DNA of 64,000 nucleotides, taken from assembly GCF_001280515.1 (NCBI RefSeq), contig NZ_LBIQ01000030.1, positions 186,001 to 250,000 of the forward strand. Direction: 5' to 3'. Every line of letters starts with the position of its first letter. Position 1 is the stretch's first letter. Positions 52,615 to 61,196 of the stretch are shown in pieces. Position numbers and translations under genes: made by a program. The notes under the pieces are model-generated. The model had not been told where the DNA came from, searched no databases, and worked only from the letters and a program-made list of their open reading frames with translations. The DNA is from Mangrovimonas sp. ST2L15 (GTDB lineage: Bacteria > Bacteroidota > Bacteroidia > Flavobacteriales > Flavobacteriaceae).

Positions 52615-53313
52615 ATGAAAATCTTTCTTTCTGGAACTCCTTGGCCTGTTATTATCATTATCGCTGGTTTCGTTATTGCTATTATCTTAACACAAGTATT
52701 TAGCGCCAAAAATGTCATTTTAAGAACCCTTAAAAGACTTCCAAGTAGATCAATTAATGGTGTTAAATCCAATGAATTTGTAAAAATACATGGCAAAGCA
52801 CTCCACGCCAACGAGCCCCTTTTGGCACCATTAAGCCGAAGGAAATGTGTCTTTTATAGTATTAAAATTGAGCAGAAAAAAGGTAGTGGCAAAAACTCCC
52901 ATTGGAAGACCTTGGTGCAAGAAGAACGCTATCAGGATTTTTTTGTGGAAAAAAATGGTGAATTACTGCTTATAAAACCCACTAAAAACCCTCTAAATTA
53001 TATCAATTATTTAGTTACGGATAAAGAAACAGACTCTGGAACTTTTAATGACCCAACCCCTGAATTTGAAAGGCTATTATCTCAATACGGCATTAGCAGC
53101 ACAGGGCTATTTGGCTTCAATAAATCACTAAGGTATACTGAAGGAATTATATCGGTGGGAGAACGCATTACAGTAGCGGGGAAAGTTTTTTGGAAAACAC
53201 TTAATGAGCCCATTCCAGAATATCCCTATTCAAAAATTGCGCAATTAGAAGCTGATGGCAAACAAAAAATAATCATAACCGATCTACCCGAAGCACAAAA
53301 AACGACTATCTAA
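52615..53313 (+). CDS. Membrane protein with GIDE-like domain
   Basis: The 232-aa protein has an N-terminal transmembrane helix (WPVIIIIAGFVIAIILTQVF, about 9-28). The remainder resembles the GIDE domain of mitochondrial E3 ligase MUL1 homologues: KIHGKALHANEPLLAPLSRRKCVFYSI, then later GERITVAGKVFW. There is no RING finger. Bacterial members have no known function. It is convergent with the CBS gene, with a 9-base gap. Confidence 0.75.
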   Translation: MKIFLSGTPWPVIIIIAGFVIAIILTQVFSAKNVILRTLKRLPSRSINGVKSNEFVKIHGKALHANEPLLAPLSRRKCVFYSIKIEQKKGSGKNSHWKTLVQEERYQDFFVEKNGELLLIKPTKNPLNYINYLVTDKETDSGTFNDPTPEFERLLSQYGISSTGLFGFNKSLRYTEGIISVGERITVAGKVFWKTLNEPIPEYPYSKIAQLEADGKQKIIITDLPEAQKTTI

Positions 53314-53321
53314 ACAATAGA

Positions 53322-53801
53322 TCATTTCCAATTATGCCCCCTTAATTTCATGGCGGCTTTTAGGATGTCTTTTTGGCTAATTTGACCAACCAATTTTCCA
53401 CCTTCCAATATGGGGAATCGTCTTACTTTAGAATCCAAAAACTTTTTAGCCGCATCAAAAACATCCATATTGGCATCAATGGTTTCTACTTCAGTCACCA
53501 TTCTGCTTCCAACATCATCCTGCATCATAGGCATGTTATAATATCTGCTGTCACTTATCTGTTTTAGGCAATCTCCTTCTGAAATAATTCCCACCAATTC
53601 ATTGTTGTCATTTACTACAGGTCCCCCCGATATTTTATGAACAATTAATGCTGAAATAACCTCCTCAACAGATTGCTCTGGCCTAAAGGTTACAAGCTCT
53701 TTGGTCATGTAATCACTCACCTTGATAGGGTCCTGTAACATCATGTTTTGTTGCTCTTTTTGGGTTTGCCTTCTTGCCCCTTGAAAACTTTTAATTCCCA
53801 T
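53322..53801 (-). CDS. Tandem CBS domain protein
   Basis: The 159-aa protein has two CBS domains (about 25-85 and 95-155), each with the typical VSDYMTKELVTFRPEQSVEE and FPILEGGKLVGQISQKD patterns. Such stand-alone pairs bind adenosine nucleotides and regulate other proteins. The target is unknown. Confidence 0.9.
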   Translation of the reverse strand: MGIKSFQGARRQTQKEQQNMMLQDPIKVSDYMTKELVTFRPEQSVEEVISALIVHKISGGPVVNDNNELVGIISEGDCLKQISDSRYYNMPMMQDDVGSRMVTEVETIDANMDVFDAAKKFLDSKVRRFPILEGGKLVGQISQKDILKAAMKLRGHNWK

Positions 53802-53922
53802 AAGTCTGATTTTGAGTTTCTTAAATATACCTTTTTTTTATGAGCATTCCTAAGAAATATTATTAACAGCCATTTTGTATATAATTTGCTTATTTTTATA
53901 GGAACTAACTTTCATTCCACCC

Positions 53923-56220
53923 ATGTTAAGAAAAATCATTTCCATTCTTCTGATAGTTTTGGCTATCTATTGGAGTTTTAAAGCTTTGTTACCTAACACC
54001 ATTTCAACAAAAGATGCCGCTTCCAATCAATTTTCAACGGCACGAGCTTTAGAAAAGTTAAAGCCCATGAGCTTAGCGCCACACTTTTTAGGAAATAAAG
54101 AGCATGAAAGCGTGAGAAACTATTTAGTGGACGAGTTGAGAGCCCTTGGTTTAAAACCAGAAATTCAGGAAGGTTATTCCATGAGCCAATGGGGGAATTT
54201 AGCAAAAGCTAAAAACATCCTAGCCAGGATAAAAGGCTCCCAAAACACCAAGGCATTGTTGTTGTTAAGCCATTACGATAGCAACCCTCACTCTTCCTTA
54301 GGGGCCAGTGATGCCGGTTCTGGAATTGTAACGATCCTGGAAGGTATTCGAGCCTACATGGCTGATGGTAAAAAGCCAAAAAACGATATTATTATTCTTT
54401 TTTCTGATGGAGAAGAGCTTGGATTAAACGGCGCCGATATTTTTGTCAACCAACATCCATGGGCTAAAGATGTAGGGTTGGTTCTCAATTTTGAGGCCCG
54501 AGGAAGTGGCGGCCCTAGCTATATGCTGGTAGAGACTAATCAAGGAAATAGTCTATTAATGAAAGGTTTTGTGGAAGCTCATCCAGAATATCCCGTGGCA
54601 AACTCCCTCGCATACAGTATTTATAAAATGCTTCCCAACGACACCGATTTAACCCGGTTTAGGGAAGATGGAAATATTGATGGTTTCAATTTCGCATTTA
54701 TAGGGGACCATTTTGACTATCACACCGCATTGGACAATTTTGAAAGACTGGACAGAAATACCTTAGAACACCAAGGCAGTTATTTTATGCCGCTTTTATC
54801 CTATTTTTCTCAAGCAGATCTCACCCAATTAAAAAGTAACGACGACCACATTTATTTTAATGTTCCCTTTTTAAAGACAGTTACTTACCCTTTCTCATGG
54901 ATTTGCCCTATGTTAATTATTGCCTTTGGGCTCTTTCTATGGCTTTTAATTTATGGCTTTAGGAATCAAAAGCTATCTGGTAAATGGCTAGGAAAAGGGT
55001 TTTTAGCATTTTTTGGAAGTTTGATGCTGTCTGGGGGAATCGGTTTTTTTCTTTGGAAACTTATGCTATCCATTTACCCTCAATATGGTGAAATCCTTCA
55101 TGGCTTTACTTATAACGGCTATACCTATATTGCAGCATTTATTTCTTTGGCAATGATGATAAGTTTCTTTATCTACTCTAAGTTTCATACAGAGACTAAA
55201 TTAGCTAGTTTGTTCGTCGGGCCCTTAACCTTTTGGCTCTTAATATGTACTATAGCAGCCTTTGCCTTAGAGGGAGCAAGCTTCTTTATTATTCCTGTTT
55301 ATTTCGGCCTTTTAAGCCTCTTTATCATGCTCAGGCAACAAAAACCAAACCTCATACTATTGGCGTTACTGACCGTTCCGGTGCTCATGATTATGTCACC
55401 ATTTGTAAAAATGTTTCCAGTAGGTTTAGGCTTAAAAATTCTTTTTGTAAGCTGTATTTTGACCGTCATGATTTTTGGGTTGGTTGTTCCTGTTCTGGGA
55501 TCCATAAAACATAAAAACAGGTTTACAATCGTGTTTGGAGTACTAACTCTATGGCTTTTATTCTCGGCTCATTTTAACTCTGATTTTTCTGAAGATAGAC
55601 CTAAACCCAATAGTTTAGTATATCTATTGGATTCCGACACACATACAGCCCAATGGGCCACTTATGACCATTTGCTTGATGACTGGACGCAAAACTACAT
55701 CTCTCAAGAAAAAATGGAGGTTCAATCAGAAAACCAAAATGTATTTGCGAGCAAATACAGCACGGGTCTAACTTATACACACAAAGCTCCAGTAAAAATG
55801 ATTCCAGAACCTACTATTGAGTACATTCAGGATACGATAATAAATGGCTTTAGAAATATTGAACTCATTATGATTTCAAATAGATCTGCCGAGAGAATTG
55901 AAGTATTCTCAGACTCCACTTCTGTTTTCAAAAACACCAAAGTCAACGAAGTCTTAGCGTTTTCAGACTCTTTAGGATATAATTTCTCTGAGAGGAAAAA
56001 CAATCGCCTTTTTAGTTACTATGTATCTGATGAAGAACCTTTGAAACTTTCCTTTTCAGTGCCCGAGAATCAAGCGACAACCTTACAGTTTTATGAAGCT
56101 ACTTTTGATTTATTAACCAATAAAAAATTTACAATACCACAACGAAAATCCAACATGATACCGAAACCATTTGTTTTAAACGATGCTGTGATTATTAAAA
56201 AAACCGTTCAAATTAATTAA
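53923..56220 (+). CDS. M28-family metallopeptidase with C-terminal membrane domain
   Basis: The 765-aa protein has an N-terminal membrane anchor (about 5-22) and an M28 aminopeptidase-type domain (about 40-310). Metal ligands are seen in LSHYDSNPHSSLGASDAGSG (His and Asp), FSDGEELGLNG (Glu-Glu) and LNFEARGSGG, and DHFDYHTALDN supplies a His. Eight or so hydrophobic segments (about 325-560) are followed by a C-terminal beta-rich periplasmic domain. The layout resembles ER-type Fxna/ERMP1 peptidases and their bacterial relatives. Confidence 0.93.
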   Translation: MLRKIISILLIVLAIYWSFKALLPNTISTKDAASNQFSTARALEKLKPMSLAPHFLGNKEHESVRNYLVDELRALGLKPEIQEGYSMSQWGNLAKAKNILARIKGSQNTKALLLLSHYDSNPHSSLGASDAGSGIVTILEGIRAYMADGKKPKNDIIILFSDGEELGLNGADIFVNQHPWAKDVGLVLNFEARGSGGPSYMLVETNQGNSLLMKGFVEAHPEYPVANSLAYSIYKMLPNDTDLTRFREDGNIDGFNFAFIGDHFDYHTALDNFERLDRNTLEHQGSYFMPLLSYFSQADLTQLKSNDDHIYFNVPFLKTVTYPFSWICPMLIIAFGLFLWLLIYGFRNQKLSGKWLGKGFLAFFGSLMLSGGIGFFLWKLMLSIYPQYGEILHGFTYNGYTYIAAFISLAMMISFFIYSKFHTETKLASLFVGPLTFWLLICTIAAFALEGASFFIIPVYFGLLSLFIMLRQQKPNLILLALLTVPVLMIMSPFVKMFPVGLGLKILFVSCILTVMIFGLVVPVLGSIKHKNRFTIVFGVLTLWLLFSAHFNSDFSEDRPKPNSLVYLLDSDTHTAQWATYDHLLDDWTQNYISQEKMEVQSENQNVFASKYSTGLTYTHKAPVKMIPEPTIEYIQDTIINGFRNIELIMISNRSAERIEVFSDSTSVFKNTKVNEVLAFSDSLGYNFSERKNNRLFSYYVSDEEPLKLSFSVPENQATTLQFYEATFDLLTNKKFTIPQRKSNMIPKPFVLNDAVIIKKTVQIN

Positions 56221-56334
56221 GTCCCTTACTATGGCGAAATAAGGGAATTTTTAATTTTTCTTTATCGGTTAATTTAATGTTAAACGGATTGTTTATTTTA
56301 CTGTAAAATAAACCGTTACAATAATTTTAACGCC

Positions 56335-57723
56335 GTGAAGATGATAAAAAATACCCGCCTTCTAGTTTTCCTGTCAGTGTTTACTTTAATAGCACTAACG
56401 GGCATACAGTCCTATCTTATCTTCAATACCTATAAATTAAAAAAGAAGGATGCTATAAACAATGCCAGAATTTCATTAGCAAAGGTATATACCACAAAGA
56501 AAATCGATTCACTTATGTGGATTTACAGAAATGATTTTCTAGTTCAGCTTGAACAATTTGAGCAAGGAAAAATTTCTAAAGATCAAGTTTTAAAAAACCT
56601 CGAAATTAAAACTGAAGAAGTTAATCCTGTTTTTAGAGAAGCCTACCAAAATGGATTAAAGGACCAAAACCTACCATTTACGGTTAAGTTCAATAAAAGT
56701 GCCATATCCATATTTGTAAAAGATAGTTTAGATCAAACCACGTCTTTTTTATCTCAAAGCGATGCCCCCATATTTTTATTAGGAGACAAGCTAGGACCAG
56801 ACGAAGAATCCATACTGGTAAACAACAGCTCATGGAATAAAGACCATGAAATTATAATAGATGGTCAATCGCAAACTTTTCTATTAGACTTTAAAACTCA
56901 AATCTATATGAGTGTGGAAAACTGGAGAATGTTTGTTGCAAAGCAAATGACCATTCTTCTGCTTTTATCTTGTCTTCTATTTCTATTCATGACGGGTTTA
57001 TTTTATTACTCGATTAAGAGCCTAATGAAACAAAAAAAACTGTCGGAAATCAAAACAGATTTCATTAATAACATGACTCATGAATTAAAGACGCCTCTAT
57101 CAACTTTATCCATAGCCACTCAAAACTTAACAGACAATTTTGATCACGATGACAAATCTATGTCTGCAGAAATCATTAACGTCATTAACAGACAAAATAT
57201 TAGATTACAAAAATTGATTGACCAGGTGTTGAATAGCAGTCTGGGATATCAAGAAATTGAATTAGAAAAAGAGGAAATCGAATTCGTCGCTTTCATGGAG
57301 GAGCTCATAGACGATTTTAAAATCCCTCTTCCAGACAATATTGAAATTAGATTCCTTTCTGATTTAAAGTCTGCCACTATGGTCTTAGACCGATTTTATA
57401 TCAGTACTGCGATTTTAAATATTTTAAACAATGCTGTTAAATATGGTGGTACGGTTGTCGACATACATTTTTCAAAAGATACATCAACCAATTCCTATTT
57501 ATTGAACATTCATGACAATGGTATTGGTATTGACAAGAAACACTTACCAAATCTTTTCCAGAAGTTTTATCGTGTGAGTGAGAAGGACCAACATAATTAC
57601 AAAGGCCTAGGCTTGGGTCTATATTATGCAAAGCAAATTATCACGGCACATAAAGGGACTATTTCAGTAAAAAGCTCAAGAAGCACAGGAACTACATTCA
57701 CCATTAAATTACATCATCCATGA
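56335..57723 (+). CDS. Sensor histidine kinase
   Basis: The 462-aa protein has two membrane helices (about 10-30 and 205-225) flanking a periplasmic sensor of about 175 aa. HisKA carries the phospho-acceptor His in FINNMTHELKTPLSTL (about 248), and the HATPase has NILNNAVKYG, HDNGIGID and GLGLGLYYAKQI. No HAMP domain is evident. The start is GTG 56335 or ATG 56341. The response-regulator ATG overlaps its stop, making a two-component operon of the RprX/RprY-like type found in Bacteroidota. The signal is unknown. Confidence 0.93.
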   Translation: MKMIKNTRLLVFLSVFTLIALTGIQSYLIFNTYKLKKKDAINNARISLAKVYTTKKIDSLMWIYRNDFLVQLEQFEQGKISKDQVLKNLEIKTEEVNPVFREAYQNGLKDQNLPFTVKFNKSAISIFVKDSLDQTTSFLSQSDAPIFLLGDKLGPDEESILVNNSSWNKDHEIIIDGQSQTFLLDFKTQIYMSVENWRMFVAKQMTILLLLSCLLFLFMTGLFYYSIKSLMKQKKLSEIKTDFINNMTHELKTPLSTLSIATQNLTDNFDHDDKSMSAEIINVINRQNIRLQKLIDQVLNSSLGYQEIELEKEEIEFVAFMEELIDDFKIPLPDNIEIRFLSDLKSATMVLDRFYISTAILNILNNAVKYGGTVVDIHFSKDTSTNSYLLNIHDNGIGIDKKHLPNLFQKFYRVSEKDQHNYKGLGLGLYYAKQIITAHKGTISVKSSRSTGTTFTIKLHHP

Positions 57724-58421
57724 AAAAAATATTGCTAGCAGAAGATGATATCGATCTAGGCACCATGCTCAAGCATTACTTAGAAGGGAACGGATATTTG
57801 GTGGATTGGGCTCAAGATGGAAATCAAACTTTGGATGCATTCACAACAAAAAATTACGATCTGTGCATTTTGGATGTGATGATGCCCAAACTAGATGGGT
57901 TTAATGTGGCTAAAAAAATGGTTTATATCAACCCCGAAATCCCTTTTCTATTTGTCACTGCCCGAATAACCGGTGAGGATAAAATAAAAGGATTAAAATT
58001 GGGTGCCGATGATTATATCACCAAACCATTTAACGCTGAAGAACTTCTATTAAGAATAAAAAATATTATTAAAAGAACAGAACAGCAGCAATTTGTTTTA
58101 AAGGATATAGAAGACAAAAATATCATACAAATAGGCTCTTATGCTTTTGATTTTAAAAATTCACTTCTTAAATCTAAAGACGAATCCTTTAACCTAACTA
58201 AAAAAGAAGCGCAATTAATTTACCTCCTATACAGCCAACAAAATCAATTAATTAGAAGAGAAGATATTTTAACAAAAATTTGGAACAGTAATGACTTCTT
58301 TTCAGGCAGAAGTATGGATGTGTATATAAGTAAAATCAGAAAATACTTTAAAGATGACGAAAGCATTCAAATCAAAAGTATAAGAGGATTGGGCTTAGAA
58401 TTTCAGATAAATAATATTTAA
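57720..58421 (+). CDS. OmpR-family response regulator
   Basis: The 233-aa protein has a receiver domain with acidic pocket EDD (8-10), phospho-acceptor Asp52 in CILDVMMPKLDG, Thr in FVTARI and Lys in TKPFNAEELLLR. A winged-helix DNA-binding domain (about 135-232; LTKKEAQLIYLL, IKSIRGLGLEFQ) follows. It overlaps the kinase gene by 4 bases and ends 15 bases before a T9SS-exported protein gene, which is likely in the same transcript. Confidence 0.95.
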   Translation: MKKILLAEDDIDLGTMLKHYLEGNGYLVDWAQDGNQTLDAFTTKNYDLCILDVMMPKLDGFNVAKKMVYINPEIPFLFVTARITGEDKIKGLKLGADDYITKPFNAEELLLRIKNIIKRTEQQQFVLKDIEDKNIIQIGSYAFDFKNSLLKSKDESFNLTKKEAQLIYLLYSQQNQLIRREDILTKIWNSNDFFSGRSMDVYISKIRKYFKDDESIQIKSIRGLGLEFQINNI

Positions 58422-58436
58422 TTAAAAACAAATTTC

Positions 58437-60221
58437 ATGAAACAATTCAACCTTTTAATTTTAATGGCCATTTTCTTGGGACAATCCATTTATGCCCAGG
58501 TCTACAATCAGACCAACACCTTTGGTCAGGCGGGACTTACCTTCCCATTTGGAAGAGCTTATGATAGTCAAAATAATTATTACACAGTTGGTTTCCATCA
58601 AGGGTCATTTACCTATGGAGATACAACGGCATCCTTTGTAGGAGGGAATCAAGATGTTTTTTTAACAAAAACAGATGCCAATGGTAACCCGGTTTGGGTG
58701 AAATCATTTAATGGTGCAGCAGATAATGCAGGATTAAATATTACCATTGATAATAATGATAATATTTATCTCACTGGTTTTTTTCAAGGAGCTGGATCCA
58801 ATGCTTTTGATGCAGACCCAGATCCAAATACTGAGTACTTTTTAGCACAAACTTCCTTTTTATTATCACGTGATGCTTTTATCATCAAATTAGATAGTAA
58901 TGGTGATTTTTTATGGGCAAAACAATTTAGTAATGCCTATGGTGGGGCCAATGAAAATGGTAAAGGTATTAAGGTAGACTCAGAAGGTAATGTTTATGCT
59001 ATTGGCGAATTTTTGGTTGCAGATTTTGATCCTGGCTCATCAGAATATGCACTTTGTGCTAATAATGGAGCTGGCATTTATACAAGTCAAATTGATTGTG
59101 TTTCTACCAGTGAATCACTTTCTCAAGATGCCTATATTGTAAAATTGAATGCAAGTGGTGATTTTATTTGGGCCAAACAACTAAAAAGTCTTGGGACCAA
59201 CCAGAGTACTACAACTGCTGAATCTATTGATATTGATGAGTCAGACAACCTTTACATAGCTGGAACTTTTAACCAAACTATTGATTTAGATCCTTCCTCA
59301 GAATCTGAAGACCTTCATGATAATGTAGGAAGCTTCGATTCTTATGTAGTAAAACTTACCAATGACGGTGATTTTGTTTGGGGACACACTTTTGGAAATG
59401 CCTCTCTTGATGATGTACAATCTGTCATTTGCATCAATGAAAATGTTTATGTAACAGGTCAAGTTTGGGGGAATACAGATTTTGACCCAACCGAAGGAGA
59501 AAATACCATATCCATTCAAGGCGGCACTGCCGGATTTGCATCAAAATTTAATCAGGATGGTACCTATCTTAGCACCTATATAGTTGATGGAAATGATGCA
59601 AGTGGAACAGGTGAGATGATTTATTCAGTGGGCCTAAATGGCGGTAATCTTTATTTCTCAGGAGTTATTCAAGGTGAAACAGATTTCGATATTGCTACAG
59701 AAGGTGTGGTATCTGAAACATCAAACAATAATTCTGAGGATGCCTTCTTACTAGTTATTGAAGAAACGACTGGAAATTATGTAGAACATTATCTAATAGG
59801 TGGTACAGGAGATGAAGAAAAAATTTGGGCAGATGTATTAGATCAAAGCATATTTTTGACCGGAACTTTTAGGAGCCCAACTGTAGATTTCAACCCTTTT
59901 GAAGGAGAAGATATCCAATCAAAATCAGCTGGACAAGCAGACTCTTACGTATCCGTTTTTCAATTAAATTCTTTGAGTATTGACGAATTCGATGGTTCTA
60001 CGGTACTTACTCTTTATCCTAGTCCTGCTGTTGACCAAATTAGAATTTCTGGAAATAATCCAATTAATAAATTTGAAATCTATTCCATCACAGGTCAGTT
60101 AGTAAATAAAGGGGATCTAACCTCAAATACCATTGACATTTCTCAACTTTCAAAAGGAACCTATCTCCTAAAATTAGTTGGAAGAAATCAAGTGTTTGCA
60201 AAAAAAATCATCAAAAAATAG
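58437..60221 (+). CDS. T9SS-exported beta-propeller (SBBP-repeat) protein
   Basis: The 594-aa protein has a signal peptide (about 1-20, cleavage near YAQ) and repeated propeller blades (GDFLWAKQFSN, ASGDFIWAKQLKS, DGDFVWGHTFGN, with VYVTG-type strands between) from about 30 to 500. A C-terminal type A sorting domain begins VLTLYPSPAVDQIRI and ends KKIIKK. No catalytic motif is seen, so it is a binding or adhesive surface protein. Its position directly after the response regulator suggests joint expression or control. Confidence 0.93.
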   Translation: MKQFNLLILMAIFLGQSIYAQVYNQTNTFGQAGLTFPFGRAYDSQNNYYTVGFHQGSFTYGDTTASFVGGNQDVFLTKTDANGNPVWVKSFNGAADNAGLNITIDNNDNIYLTGFFQGAGSNAFDADPDPNTEYFLAQTSFLLSRDAFIIKLDSNGDFLWAKQFSNAYGGANENGKGIKVDSEGNVYAIGEFLVADFDPGSSEYALCANNGAGIYTSQIDCVSTSESLSQDAYIVKLNASGDFIWAKQLKSLGTNQSTTTAESIDIDESDNLYIAGTFNQTIDLDPSSESEDLHDNVGSFDSYVVKLTNDGDFVWGHTFGNASLDDVQSVICINENVYVTGQVWGNTDFDPTEGENTISIQGGTAGFASKFNQDGTYLSTYIVDGNDASGTGEMIYSVGLNGGNLYFSGVIQGETDFDIATEGVVSETSNNNSEDAFLLVIEETTGNYVEHYLIGGTGDEEKIWADVLDQSIFLTGTFRSPTVDFNPFEGEDIQSKSAGQADSYVSVFQLNSLSIDEFDGSTVLTLYPSPAVDQIRISGNNPINKFEIYSITGQLVNKGDLTSNTIDISQLSKGTYLLKLVGRNQVFAKKIIKK

Positions 60222-60224
60222 GTC

Positions 60225-60320
60225 ATGTTTAAACAGTTTATAAAATACAGGCTACAGGTAGCTTTAGCTATTTTATATCTCTTGATAACGATTTGCATCT
60301 TTTTATGGGTCATTGAATAA
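60225..60320 (+). CDS. Putative 31-aa single-pass membrane peptide
   Basis: The ORF starts 3 bases after the T9SS gene stop: a basic N-terminus (MFKQFIKYRLQ) and one hydrophobic helix (VALAILYLLITICIFLWVIE). It precedes the operon terminator. Composition, tight spacing and position in the transcript are the evidence; no family is recognised. It may be a modulator of the neighbouring sensor kinase or simply spurious. Confidence 0.4.
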   Translation: MFKQFIKYRLQVALAILYLLITICIFLWVIE

Positions 60321-60344
60321 TCAATTCATGCTCTATTCTCAAGC

Positions 60345-60376
60345 AAAAAGGCCATCATAATGATGGTCTTTTTATT
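60345..60376 (+). terminator. Terminator of the two-component/T9SS operon
   Basis: AAAAAGGCCATCA-TAA-TGATGGTCTTTTT forms an almost perfect stem with a T-run. Confidence 0.85.
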
Positions 60377-60435
60377 TATATATTGACTTAAAAGCTAATA
60401 TTTTTACTAGATTTGGCTCATTAAATTAAGAAGAA

Positions 60436-61137
60436 ATGAAAAGAATTTTAATCCTATTTTTATGGGTTGGAGTGGCTGTTCAGGCCCAAAGCAATCAAGA
60501 ACTAATTAATCATTATAAAGCCTATTATAAGCAAATGCAAAAGCAAGCAGATGCACAAGGGGTCATTAATGCACTTACTCATTTAAATGTCTTACAACCA
60601 TCTACGCAGCGCCAAGATACCTTAGCCTATGTTTACATGAGTGAAGGCATGTACTTTCAAGCTCTGAACACCTCTGGAATTGAACTGAATCCTACTGATT
60701 CTGACATGTCAGTTGAAGTAAAAGCTGTTTCCCTAAAGGCCATGAGCCAAGTAGAAAAGGCCATCCCCTTTTTTGAAGAACTGTTTAAAAGAGAAGCTAC
60801 AGTAGGAGTTGCTTATGAACTTGCAGAAATGTATTTGCAAACCCAACAATTGCTTCAAGCTACCAAATATGTTGAATACGGAATAGAAAACTCAAAGCCA
60901 GATGTAGGTAGAACCTATTACGAATCACAACAGCCTTATCAGGTACCTATCAAGGCTGGTTTTTTATATTTAAAAGCATTGGTTACTTTTAATAAAAACA
61001 AGGCGACCAATATTGATACAGCCATAACCACATTAGATGAAGCCATTGCCTTGGCACCTAATTTTAATTTGGCTCATATAACCAAACAGGCGTTACAGGG
61101 ACAGAAAAACCCACCGCAACCAGAAACCAAAAACTAA
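60436..61137 (+). CDS. Exported TPR-like protein
   Basis: The 233-aa protein has a signal peptide (MKRILILFLWVGVAVQAQ, about 1-18) and a helical TPR-like body (AIPFFEELFKREATVGVAYELAEMY split over repeats, ALAPNFNLAHITKQAL). It is periplasmic or surface-associated; no specific function is visible. A monocistronic unit closed by a strong terminator. Confidence 0.85.
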   Translation: MKRILILFLWVGVAVQAQSNQELINHYKAYYKQMQKQADAQGVINALTHLNVLQPSTQRQDTLAYVYMSEGMYFQALNTSGIELNPTDSDMSVEVKAVSLKAMSQVEKAIPFFEELFKREATVGVAYELAEMYLQTQQLLQATKYVEYGIENSKPDVGRTYYESQQPYQVPIKAGFLYLKALVTFNKNKATNIDTAITTLDEAIALAPNFNLAHITKQALQGQKNPPQPETKN

Positions 61138-61145
61138 AAACATAT

Positions 61146-61177
61146 AAAAAAGGGGCGTTGTAAACGCCCCTTTTTTT
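61146..61177. terminator. Bidirectional terminator between the TPR and M13 peptidase genes
   Basis: GGGGCGTT-GTA-AACGCCCC with flanking A and T runs serves both convergent genes. Confidence 0.9.
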
Positions 61178-61196
61178 ATTATTATTTCAATAGCTC

